A stretch of DNA of 64,000 bases, taken from contig NZ_NXNI01000001.1 of assembly GCF_002494345.1 (NCBI RefSeq), forward strand, positions 3,472,001 through 3,536,000, written 5' to 3'. The notes under the pieces were generated by a model. The model saw nothing but the letters and a program-made list of their open reading frames with translations. It was not told where the DNA came from and did not search any database. The translations under genes and the position numbers were made by a program. Position 1 is the first letter of the stretch, and each line of letters opens with the position of its first letter. Origin of the DNA: Natrinema ejinorense. Lineage in GTDB: Archaea > Halobacteriota > Halobacteria > Halobacteriales > Natrialbaceae. Below are positions 44,132 to 52,900 of this stretch, piece after piece.

Positions 44132-44148
44132 CAGCATGTTTATAATGC
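44132..44148 (+). promoter_or_regulatory. Palindrome around the TATA box of the HTH regulator
   Basis: AGCAT (44132-44136) and ATGCT (44144-44148) flank the TATA-like TTTATAAT at 44138-44145. The predicted start of transcription is about 10 nt before the ATG at 44179. A bound repressor would block TBP. Confidence 0.45.
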
Positions 44149-44178
44149 TCACACGAGAACTGACGTTCGAGACCGATA

Positions 44179-44913
44179 ATGAGTAGCACGAGTTCCACGA
44201 CCACGACGGGGGCCGGGACGGCCGACGGGACGCGACTCACGCTCGAGATCTGGCATCCCGATTGCTGGGGATTACAGGCCACCGAGGCGGTCGACGCCGG
44301 ACTCCTCGTTCATACCGCCCACCGAACCGTCGACGGGACGGTCAAGGGGCATTTCACTGCCTACGCCGACACGGCGGGTCGACTCGACGAGTTCGTTTCG
44401 TTCACCGACGAGTCGCCGCTGACGCACTCGACGGTCGAACTCGGCCAGGGCTCGGCGGGGACGGCACCGGATCCGGGAAACGTGACCCGCGAACTGTTCG
44501 TCGAATACGAGCCGGAACACAGCATCAGCGAAACGCTCGTCTCACATGGATTCATCCACGAGGCGTCGGTCCGCGTCGAGGGCGGCGTCGAACACTGGCC
44601 GGTCTTCGTCGCCGACGGTCGGGCGGAGGTCCGGGACCGGCTCGAGGCGATCCGGGCCGAGACCGACGCCACCATTTCGATCAGCAAGATTTCCTCGCCG
44701 GCGGGCGATCCGTCGGGCATGCCCGACCGGCTCGATCGCCTGACGCCCCGCCAGCGGGAGGCGTTCGACCTCGCCTGCGAACGCGACTACTACGCGTGGC
44801 CCCGCGAGATCAGCACGCGCGAACTCGCCGAGGAACTCGGCGTCTCGAAGACGACGCTGCTCGAGCACCTCCGGAAGGCCGAGGCGAAACTGCTCAACCC
44901 TGACGACGCCTGA
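44179..44913 (+). CDS. Bat-type HTH_10 transcriptional regulator
   Basis: A 244-aa regulator. The last 60 residues hold the bacterio-opsin-activator-type helix-turn-helix: LDRLTPRQREAFDLACERDYYAWPREISTRELAEELGVSKTTLLEHLRKAEAKLL. The first 180 residues form the usual N-terminal sensing region, starting LTLEIWHPDCWGLQATEAVDAGLLVHTA with an aromatic and cysteine pair. It lies between the divergent P5C dehydrogenase gene and the proline dehydrogenase gene and very probably controls both in response to proline or its products. The palindrome on its own TATA box suggests autoregulation. Confidence 0.9.
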   Translation: MSSTSSTTTTGAGTADGTRLTLEIWHPDCWGLQATEAVDAGLLVHTAHRTVDGTVKGHFTAYADTAGRLDEFVSFTDESPLTHSTVELGQGSAGTAPDPGNVTRELFVEYEPEHSISETLVSHGFIHEASVRVEGGVEHWPVFVADGRAEVRDRLEAIRAETDATISISKISSPAGDPSGMPDRLDRLTPRQREAFDLACERDYYAWPREISTRELAEELGVSKTTLLEHLRKAEAKLLNPDDA

Positions 44914-44965
44914 CCGCACCCCAATTATTTCACGCTGCTGCGGCCAGAACCTTGTGGTCGGGTAT

Positions 44966-44974
44966 GCATTTAGG
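44966..44974 (+). promoter_or_regulatory. TATA-like box of the proline dehydrogenase gene
   Basis: The bases gcatttagg lie 25-33 nt before the ATG at 44999. Confidence 0.5.
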
Positions 44975-44998
44975 GTCGCTCGATCCCAGCGATACGGT

Positions 44999-45838
44999 AT
45001 GATTCCGCCGATCGCGAGCCGTTTCGTCGCCGACACGACCGTCTCGGGGACGTTAGATCACGTCGCAGACTGCAACGACGACGGACTGGGCGCTATCGTC
45101 AACCTCCTCGGCGAACACTACCACGAGCGCGGCCCCGCGGACGAGGACGCCGACGAGTACTGCCGGCTGGTTTCCGAACTGGCCCGCCGCGACCTCGAGG
45201 GCTGTATCTCGGTCAAACCGTCCCAGATCGGGATCGACGTCGGACCCGATGTCTTCGCGGCGAACTTCGAACGGATCGTCGAGGCCGGGGCCGACGAGGA
45301 CGTGTTCGTCTGGTGTGACATGGAGGATCACACGACGACGGATACGACCTTGGACGCCGTCGAAGCGACGGCCCGCGACCACCCCCACGGCGTCGGCGTC
45401 GCCATTCAGGCGAACCTCAAACGGACGCGGGACGACTTGCGCCGACTGTCCGACGTTCCCGCCGCCGTTCGGCTGGTGAAAGGTGCCTACGACGAACCGT
45501 CGTCGGTCGCTCACCAGTCGAAGACAGTCGTCAACGACGCCTACGAGGCCCACCTCGAGTACCTGTTCCGCGAGTTCGATCGCGGCGTCGCCGTCGGGAG
45601 CCACGACCCACAGATGCTCGAACTCGCGACCGATCTCCACGAGGAGTACGGCACGCCCTTCGAGATTCAGATGCTCATGGGCGTTCGCGAGGACGCACAG
45701 CGGGAGCTCGCCCGGCAGGGCTACGAGGTCAACCAGTACGTCCCCTACGGCGGCAAGTGGATGCAGTACTTCTACCGGCGGATCCGCGAGCGAAAGGAGA
45801 ACGCGTTGTTCGCGCTCCGGGCGGTCGTCGGCGTGTAA
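44999..45838 (+). CDS. Proline dehydrogenase
   Basis: A 279-aa FAD-dependent enzyme with the beta/alpha barrel of the PRODH/PutA catalytic domain. Motifs are SVKPSQIG (residues 71-78), VFVWCDMEDHTTTD, AVRLVKGAYDEP (Lys161) and the signature MQYFYRRIRERKEN near the C-terminus, whose arginines bind the proline carboxylate. It oxidises proline to pyrroline-5-carboxylate in the first step of proline breakdown. Length fits single-function PRODH. The ATG at 44999 was chosen over one 15 codons upstream because it lies at the right distance from a TATA-like box. Confidence 0.94.
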   Translation: MIPPIASRFVADTTVSGTLDHVADCNDDGLGAIVNLLGEHYHERGPADEDADEYCRLVSELARRDLEGCISVKPSQIGIDVGPDVFAANFERIVEAGADEDVFVWCDMEDHTTTDTTLDAVEATARDHPHGVGVAIQANLKRTRDDLRRLSDVPAAVRLVKGAYDEPSSVAHQSKTVVNDAYEAHLEYLFREFDRGVAVGSHDPQMLELATDLHEEYGTPFEIQMLMGVREDAQRELARQGYEVNQYVPYGGKWMQYFYRRIRERKENALFALRAVVGV

Positions 45839-45992
45839 CGAGTTCCCGCCGCCCCGGAGGAACGCCTCGAACTCCGTCGGAGCGCCGACCCGACCCGGAC
45901 CGAGCGTGTCGGAAAATTCACCGTTCGACCAGTACTAGCGATAGTCTCTTGTCAGACGAATAGTTTCGCGTCGAAAAGCGGGAGTTCGGTAG

Positions 45993-46000
45993 TCTTATGT
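45993..46000 (+). promoter_or_regulatory. TATA-like box of the symporter operon
   Basis: The bases tcttatgt lie 24-31 nt before the ATG of the 48-aa protein at 46024, not before the symporter start at 46160. The small gene therefore heads the message. Confidence 0.5.
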
Positions 46001-46023
46001 ATGGGTAGGGAGCACACGCCTGT

Positions 46024-46170
46024 ATGCCTGAGAGTGGTTCAGTCGAACTGTTATGGTTATTCGGGCCGTTCGCCGTGTATCTGGTACTGCTCGCCGTGTA
46101 TTACGTCTGGGAAGGAAAGAGAGAACGTCAGCTCCGACGGCGCTACGGGGGGGAGAACCATGGCAACTGA
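46024..46170 (+). CDS. 48-aa single-helix membrane protein overlapping the symporter gene
   Basis: An ATG at 46024 opens a 48-codon frame that ends at a TGA at 46168, eleven bases inside the symporter gene. The protein is MPESGSVELLW, then LFGPFAVYLVLLAVYYVW as one membrane helix, then a basic tail (EGKRERQLRRRYGG). The helix resembles the first helix of the symporter (GTFAVYLLFLLGIGLYSS), sharing FAVYL. The TATA-like box at 45993-46000 fits leaderless expression. It may be a small subunit or stability factor of the symporter, in the way DUF4212 proteins pair with other SSS transporters. Confidence 0.7.
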   Translation: MPESGSVELLWLFGPFAVYLVLLAVYYVWEGKRERQLRRRYGGENHGN

Positions 46171-47848
46171 CGGGCTCGCCGGGTCGGCGGGTGCGTGGGT
46201 CCTCGGAACGTTCGCCGTGTACCTCCTCTTTCTCCTCGGGATCGGACTGTACTCCTCCCGGCTCATGGACTCCGTCGACGATTACGTCATCGGGGGCCGG
46301 AGCGTCGGCCCCGTCGTCACGGGCTTTTCCGAACGCGCCTCCGAGATGAGCGGCTGGCTCACGCTGGGAGTTCCAAGCGACGCGTTCGGTACCGGGGTCA
46401 TGGCGTTTTATAATGCCCTCGGGATGATCCCCGCCGACCTGTTCGCGTGGGCCGGCCTCGCGAAGCGACTCCGGAAGTATACGGAAGTCGTGAAAGCGGT
46501 CACGTTGCCGACGTTCTTCGAGACGCGTCTGCAGGACGATACCGGATACGTCAAAGGCGTCTCCGCGTTCGTGCTGATGATCTTCGAGGGCGGCTACGTG
46601 GGTGCACAGATCGTTGCCGCCGGGACGCTGCTGGAGGTCCTCACCGGCGTCTCGTCGCTGGTCGGGATCCTTGCAGGCGGCGTCATCGTCGTCGGCTACA
46701 CCATGCTCGGTGGCTACTTCGCCGTCGCGTGGTCGGACTACTTCCAGGGTGCGATCATTCTGATCGCGTTCATCATACTGCCGGTGTTGGCGTTTACCAG
46801 CTACGGACTGCCGTTCGAGGACCTCGCGTCCGTCGGGAGTTCCTACACGAGCGTCACGGCCGGCATGACCGGCTGGGCGGCCATCTTCGGGATCATCAGC
46901 TACGCCGCGATCGGGCTCGGCATCCCCGGGAATCCGCACGTGATGGTCCGGTTCATGGGCATCGACGAGGTCAAAAACGTGCGCCTCGCCGCGCTCGTCG
47001 CGCAACTGTTCATGTTCATCGCGTACATCGGGGCCGGGTTCGTCGGACTGTACGCACTCGTCGTCTTCGGTCAAAGCGGGATCGAAGACCCGAACAACGT
47101 TATGCCGATGCTCACGCTCGAGTTCTTCCCCGGTGCGATCGCGGGGATCATCCTGGCGGCCGCACTGGCCGCGATGATGTCCAGCGCCGACTCGCAACTG
47201 CTCGTCGCGACGAGTGCCATCGTCGAGGACGTCTACCACGGCTACGTCAATCCGGACGCGAGCCAGGAGTCGCTGGTGCGATACTCGCAACTCGTCACGC
47301 TCGGGCTCGGCGGGGCGAGCATCGTCTTCGCGTACATCGCACAGAACACTCCCATCTACACGCTCGTCCTCGATTACGCCTGGGGCGGCCTCGGAGCGGC
47401 CATCGGCCCGACGCTCATCGCCTCGCTGTGGTGGAAGCGGGTTTCTGCCGCCGGCTCCGTCGCGAGCATGATCGTCGGCACCGCGACGATGTTCCTGTGG
47501 ACCCAGCTCTCGACCGTCCTCGAGTTCGTCGGACTCATGGGTGCAGTCGACGGATCGGCGTTCCTGTCCGGGTTCGTCGGCGTCTACGGACTGTTCCCGG
47601 CGTTTATCCTCTCGACGACGACGCTCATCGTCGTCTCCCTGCTCACGAGACCTCCGGAGGGCGTCGACGACCACTTCGACACCTTCGACAAACCGCTGTC
47701 GGCGCTCTCGAGCGACGACGATCCGACCGGCACTCCCGAGTACGTCACCGACGGCGGGCGCGACATCGAGCCGAAGGCGATCACGGAGACCGACAACATC
47801 CGCGCCCACGTCGCGGCCAGCGACTACTGGGAGACGGGTGACGAATAG
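46160..47848 (+). CDS. putP: Sodium/solute symporter (SSS family), probable proline transporter
   Basis: A 562-aa transporter with 13 predicted helices. Family marks include DDYVIGGRSVGPVVTGFSERASEMSGW in helices 1-2, GVSAFVLMIFEGGYVGAQIVAAG, GGYFAVAWSDYFQG, and AAALAAMMSSADSQLLVATSAIVEDVYHGY (the SSS signature with Na+ site serines). It imports a solute with Na+. Proline is inferred from the neighbouring proline genes and from similarity in pattern to PutP. The start MATDGLAGS overlaps the end of the 48-aa gene. The next gene starts directly after the stop. Confidence 0.92.
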   Translation: MATDGLAGSAGAWVLGTFAVYLLFLLGIGLYSSRLMDSVDDYVIGGRSVGPVVTGFSERASEMSGWLTLGVPSDAFGTGVMAFYNALGMIPADLFAWAGLAKRLRKYTEVVKAVTLPTFFETRLQDDTGYVKGVSAFVLMIFEGGYVGAQIVAAGTLLEVLTGVSSLVGILAGGVIVVGYTMLGGYFAVAWSDYFQGAIILIAFIILPVLAFTSYGLPFEDLASVGSSYTSVTAGMTGWAAIFGIISYAAIGLGIPGNPHVMVRFMGIDEVKNVRLAALVAQLFMFIAYIGAGFVGLYALVVFGQSGIEDPNNVMPMLTLEFFPGAIAGIILAAALAAMMSSADSQLLVATSAIVEDVYHGYVNPDASQESLVRYSQLVTLGLGGASIVFAYIAQNTPIYTLVLDYAWGGLGAAIGPTLIASLWWKRVSAAGSVASMIVGTATMFLWTQLSTVLEFVGLMGAVDGSAFLSGFVGVYGLFPAFILSTTTLIVVSLLTRPPEGVDDHFDTFDKPLSALSSDDDPTGTPEYVTDGGRDIEPKAITETDNIRAHVAASDYWETGDE

Positions 47849-48361
47849 ATGAGCGACGCGCGCCGAGGTGGCGTCGAGCCGGCGACGCGCGACCGGCAGC
47901 ACCGGGAACGGGCGGAGCTGACCGTCATCGAACCGACGGTGGCCCGCGCGGACGTCGTTTCGACCGGCCGCGTCGGCGCGGTCGCCTATCCTTACCGCGT
48001 CGTGGACGCCGTCGCGACGATCGAGCGGCCGCTGCTCTCGGACCGCGACATCGAATACGTCGTCAGCGTCGACCGCTCCCGTCGGCTCGCCGTCCGAGCC
48101 GACGTGTTCCCCGAGACCGTCGCGACGACCCTCGAGGACGTGCTCGTCGTTCCCGCCGCCCTCTCCGGGGATCAGGCCCTCGAGAAGGCGGAAGACGCCG
48201 TATTCAAGTGGACCCTTCGGACGGTCGCCGTCGGCTCCGCGCCGGCGGTCACCTTCGAGCAGTCGGTCGATGCCCACAAGCTGTTCTGGATCGCGTCCCG
48301 GCCCGACGGCGACGTCATCGTCGACAGCGTTCGCGGCACCGAGACGCCGCTGACGGACTGA
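47849..48361 (+). CDS. Hypothetical protein of the proline island
   Basis: A 170-aa soluble protein whose ATG follows the symporter stop with no gap, so it is almost certainly in the same message. It starts with a basic stretch (MSDARRGGVEPATRDRQHRE), then alternates strands and helices (VGAVAYPYRVVDAVATIERP, IEYVVSVDRSRRLAVRADVF). No family or catalytic motif was recognised. It contains no membrane helix. A regulatory or cytoplasmic partner role for proline uptake is conceivable from position alone. Confidence 0.7.
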   Translation: MSDARRGGVEPATRDRQHRERAELTVIEPTVARADVVSTGRVGAVAYPYRVVDAVATIERPLLSDRDIEYVVSVDRSRRLAVRADVFPETVATTLEDVLVVPAALSGDQALEKAEDAVFKWTLRTVAVGSAPAVTFEQSVDAHKLFWIASRPDGDVIVDSVRGTETPLTD

Positions 48362-48966
48362 CGGCCTCGAGCGCTCGGTTCGTTGCCGACCGTCGATCCC
48401 ACGCGTCGGATTTCGGATTCGAGATCCGCGCGGCGAAACCGCAGTTACGCGAGCGGTATCCGTGCGTGCCGTCGTGATGGTCACGCCGCCCTCGGAGCGG
48501 CGACGAATCGACGATATGTCTGACGCAGAGCTATAACTTATATTCGACACGAACCGTCCTCGACGCCGTTCGGCGGCCGACTGCTCGAGGGAAGCGCATC
48601 ATCGAGGCGGACCCGGCCTCGAGTCGTCCGGAAGTTCGGAGAACGGCGGTAGTAGGACGGAAACCGGTCGCTGTCGCGGCGGCGACGCCGTGTCGGTTGC
48701 CGCGGCGTCCGTGGGCCGCGGCGGACGAAATCAGGTCCGGCCCGATCGATGGAAGCGGAGATTTCGCGCGTATCGGGAGTTTGGGGTCCGCTGATAGCCA
48801 TTCTACTCGAACGGTGTTGTCGTCGAGTGGCCGCCGTCCTCGCCGCGCTTTCCGCTGGAAAACCGACCCCGTCCTATTATTCGAGATCTGATGTAACCGT
48901 GGAATCATATGGAAACGTACTAGAACCACGTGCTCACCGTGCGATCGTCGGCGACCGTTGACCCTC
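48362..48966. other. Gene-free stretch
   Basis: These 605 bases separate the proline island from the SDR gene. A TATA-like tataacttat occurs near 48531. The open frames across it are GC-artefact-like, and I recognise no gene, RNA or repeat. Confidence 0.5.
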
Positions 48967-49911
48967 TCAGAGCTCGGCGGTCGGCTCCGGCAGATCGTAC
49001 GTGACCCCCGTCAGTTCGCTCGAGACGTCCCAGAGCGTCCGGGCCGTCTCCTCGTCGTCGGATCGATCGGATGAGGCCTGTCGTTCGGGCGTCCCACGCA
49101 TGTTCATGAACCCGCCGGGGCCGTAGTAGGCACCGCCCTCGGCGTCGGGCGCGGTCGCGGCGTACAGGGTCGGGAGCGCGCCCATTTCGGCCGACTGTGC
49201 GACGACCGCGTTCAGCACCGTCATCGCCGTCTTTCGGAGGGTGCTGCCGCTCTGTTCAGGCCCGCGAAACTGCAATCGCGTGTTCGCATAGCCCGGATGG
49301 ACCGCCATGCTCTGGGCGTTCCGGCCGTCACTGCGAAACCGTCGTTCGAGTTCGTACGCGAAGAGCACGTTCGCCAGTTTCGACTGGGCGTAGGCGTCCC
49401 ACTTGTCGTAGGACGCCTCGCTCTGGAGGTCGTCGAAGTCGATCGCACCCCGTTCGTGGACGCCGCTCGAGACGGTGACCACCCGCGCCGGCTCCTCACC
49501 GTCGGTCGCGAGCGCGTCGAGCAACAGGCCGGTCAGCGCGAAGTGGCCCAGGTGGTTGACGCCGAACTGGGTTTCGAACCCGTCTGCGGTCTCCGATCGG
49601 GGGATCGCCATGACCCCGGCGTTGTTGATCAGGACGTCGATTTTCTCGTCTTCGAGTCCGTCTCCGACGGCCCGAACCGACTCGAGGTCGCCCAGGTCGC
49701 ACCTCGCGATGCTGAGGTCGGCGTCGGGAACCTCCGCCTGCACGTCTCGGGCCGCCGTCTTGGCGCGCTCGACGCTCCGGCATGCCATGATCACCCGCGC
49801 CCCGTTGCGCGCGAGTTCGCGGGTCGCCTCGAGACCGATACCGCTGTTCGCACCCGTAACGACGATCGTGCGTCCGTCCTGATCGGGAATATCGTCGGCA
49901 GTCCAGCCCAT
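48967..49911 (-). CDS. Short-chain dehydrogenase/reductase (SDR)
   Basis: A 314-aa oxidoreductase. The cofactor motif is TGANSGIG (residues 19-26), NNAGVM is the second nucleotide motif, and the catalytic residues are Ser in VTVSSGVHERG, Tyr174 and Lys178 (YAQSK). Arg45 after the second strand (MACRSVERAK) favours NADP(H). The length and ending resemble retinol dehydrogenase-like/WWOX-like SDRs annotated 'oxidoreductase' in haloarchaea. It is a single gene, 77 bases before the histidine kinase gene on the same strand. Confidence 0.92.
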   Translation of the reverse strand: MGWTADDIPDQDGRTIVVTGANSGIGLEATRELARNGARVIMACRSVERAKTAARDVQAEVPDADLSIARCDLGDLESVRAVGDGLEDEKIDVLINNAGVMAIPRSETADGFETQFGVNHLGHFALTGLLLDALATDGEEPARVVTVSSGVHERGAIDFDDLQSEASYDKWDAYAQSKLANVLFAYELERRFRSDGRNAQSMAVHPGYANTRLQFRGPEQSGSTLRKTAMTVLNAVVAQSAEMGALPTLYAATAPDAEGGAYYGPGGFMNMRGTPERQASSDRSDDEETARTLWDVSSELTGVTYDLPEPTAEL

Positions 49912-49988
49912 ACGTGTCCATCATCCGTACGCGGCTAAACGGATTGGGTTCCCCCTCGAATTCGCCGACTTCGGATGTATCGACGGCG

Positions 49989-52900
49989 CTACTGTGTGCG
50001 GGAGGCCGGCATGGTAAAGGAGAACGTCGACCCCTCGCCGGGTTCGGCGTCGACCCAGATCTCGCCACCGTGGCGCTCGACGATTCGTTCACTGAGCGCG
50101 AGCCCGATCCCCGTTCCATCGTACTCTTCGCGGCTGTGGAGGCGATTGAAGATGGTGAACACCCGCTCTTGGTCGTCGGGATCGATTCCGATCCCCTCGT
50201 CGGCGACCGAGATCACCCACTCCTGGCCCCGCCGTTCGGCGTCGACGTGAACCCGCGGCGGGTCGTCGCCCCTGTAGGTGATCGCGTTCGACAGTAGATT
50301 CTGGAAGACCTGCCGTAACTGGCTGGCGTCGCCCCCCACGCGGGGCAGTTCGCCGACCGTGATCTCGGCGTCGGTTTCCTCGATCCGGAACTGGAGGTCC
50401 GCGAGGACGTCGTCGACGAGGTCCTCGGGGTCCGTTGGCTCGAACGGATCACCCTCAGTCTCGACGCGGGAGTACTTGAGGAGGCCGTCGATCATCTCTC
50501 GCATGCGCTCGGCACCGTCGACCGCGAACGCGAGGAATTCCCGACCGTCCTCGTCGAAGGCGTCGCCGTAGCGGTTCTCGAGCAGGGTGAGATAGCTCGT
50601 GACCATCCGGAGGGGTTCCTGCAGATCGTGGGAAGCGGCGTAGGCGAACCGTTCGAGGCGTTCGTTCGACTCCTCGAGTTTCCGTTCGTACTCCCGGCGC
50701 TCGGTGACGTCCTGAACCATGACCATCCCGGCGAAGATCTCGTCGTCCTCGTTGCGGACGGGCACGGTATGCGCCCAGATGTCCCGGCCGCGGGCCTGAT
50801 ACTCGAACGTGTTCGACTCGCCGTCGAAGACGGCTCGGAAGTGCGGTTCGATCTCCGCGACGAGGTCGTCCGGATGCCGTTCGTCGAGGATCACACCGGT
50901 GACCTCCTCCTCCGAGACGCCGCGATCGTCGAACGCCTCGCCGCCGACGACGATGTACTCGAGGTCCTCGTCGTACAGTCCCACTGCCCCCTTGGGGAAG
51001 TTCTCGACGAGCGTTCGATACCGGCGTTCGGACTCTTCGAGCTCCCGTTCCCGCGCCTTTCGCTCGCTGATGTCCCGGGTGATGCCGACCCGATGCCACG
51101 CGCTGTCGTCGTCGGGCAACATCGCGAAATTGGCCTCGACGGGAACGAGATCACCGTCGGCCGTCCGGAGTTGGGCTTCCATCGTCGACCAGTCCGTGTC
51201 TTCCGTCGCCGTCGCCTCGAGTTCGCGAACGCGGTCGATCACGTCGTCGTCGACGACCCGGGAGACGTGTTCGCCGACGAGGTCGGCGGGCTCGTAGCCG
51301 AGCATCTCCGCGTACGTCTCGTTGACCATCGTGAACTGGCCCTGCTCGTCGACGACGTAGACGCCGTCGTTGACCACCTCGACGATAGTCTCGTAGCGCT
51401 CGAGGCGGTTCTCGCGTTCGACCTGCTCGGTGACGTCCTGTGTGAAACTCAGCCCGGCGAAGATCTCGCCGCCGGCGTCGCGCAACGGCGTCGCCCAGAC
51501 GCGCCAGTGGCGACCATCGAACGTCGTCTCCGCGCTCCCCGTTTCGCCGTCCTCGACGGCCGCACGGAACAGCGACTCGAGGTCCGCGACCGTTTGTTCG
51601 GGGAAAATCTCGGGGAGTCGGTTGCCCTCGAGTCGCTCCCCGGGTGGGAGCGTCTCGCCGAGCTCGCTGCCTTCGGCGAGGGTGTACTCGAGGTCGCGGT
51701 CGTAGACGCCGACGGCACCGTTCGGGAAGCGCTGGGTCAGCGTTCGGTAGCGCCGTTCGGACTCCTCGAGGCGGCGCTCGCGCTCGCGGAGTTCCCGCTC
51801 GTGCTCTTTGCGCTCGGTGATGTCCTGAACCATGACCATCCCGGCGAAGATCTCACCTTCTTCGTCCGTCACGGGGACGGTGTGGGCTATCCAGTCCCGA
51901 TCGTGGAGCGCGATCTCGAAGGAGGCGGTCTCGCCCTCGAGCGCGGCCTCGAATCGCGGTTTCAGCCGTTCGGCCACCTCCGGGGGGTATCGTTCCTGCA
52001 GCGTCGTCCCGACGATTTCGCCGGTCGAATCGTCGATTTCGTCGAAGGCCGAACCGCCGACGATCTGGTACCGGAGGTTCTCGTCGAACAGCCCGACTGC
52101 ACCGTTGGGGAAGTGGTCGATCAGCGTCCGGTAGCGCTGTTCTGACTCCTCGAGTTGGCGCTCGTACTCGTAGCGCTCGGTGACGTCCTGTGACATGCCA
52201 AGCGCGGCGAACACGTCGCCGTCGTCGTCGCGAACCGGCGCGACTTGGATGTCGTAGACGCGACCGTTAGACCGCATTTCGAACGCACTCGCGTTCCCCT
52301 CGAGGGCGGCCTCGTACCGCGGAACGAGTTCGTCGGCCAGCGACGACGGGACCGCCTCTCGAACCGGTTGCCCCTCGATCTCCGCGGCCGTCGCGTCGGC
52401 CACGTCCAGCGGCGTTCCGCCGACGGTCCGGTAACACAGGTCCTCGTCGACGAGCGCGACGGCCCCGTTCGGGAACTGCTCGACGAGCGTTCGATAGCGT
52501 TGCTCCGATTCCGCGAGTTCGGACTCCAGCTGTTTGCGCTCGGTAATATCGGCGACGATCCCCTCGATATCGACGAGGTTCCCCTCGTCGTCGAAGACGC
52601 CGCGGCCGTAGTCCCTGACCCACCGCCGTTCGCCGTCGGCGGTCTCGATGCGGTAGGTCTCGGAGAACGTCCGTTTCTCGTCGATCACCCGCTGGACCGT
52701 CTCCCACAGCGTCTCGCGGTCGGCCTGTACCATCACGTCCTCGCCCCAGCTGAGCTCGCCGGACTCGAGGGCGGCGGGTTCGTAGCCGGTCAGTTCCCCG
52801 CAGGCGTCGCTGACGAACGCCATCGGCCAGCCGTGTTCGTTCTCGCAGCGATAGACCATGCCGGGGACGTTGTCCATCAGCGTCGACAGTTGGCGTTCGC

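Noticed and set aside
45995-48550. 851-aa open frame opposite the symporter gene
   Set aside because: Antisense shadow; arginine/aspartate-rich and without any domain, while the plus strand encodes a clear SSS transporter.
48531-48929. 132-aa minus-strand frame after the proline island
   Set aside because: Arginine-rich low-complexity frame without family features; a TATA-like string nearby is not placed for it.
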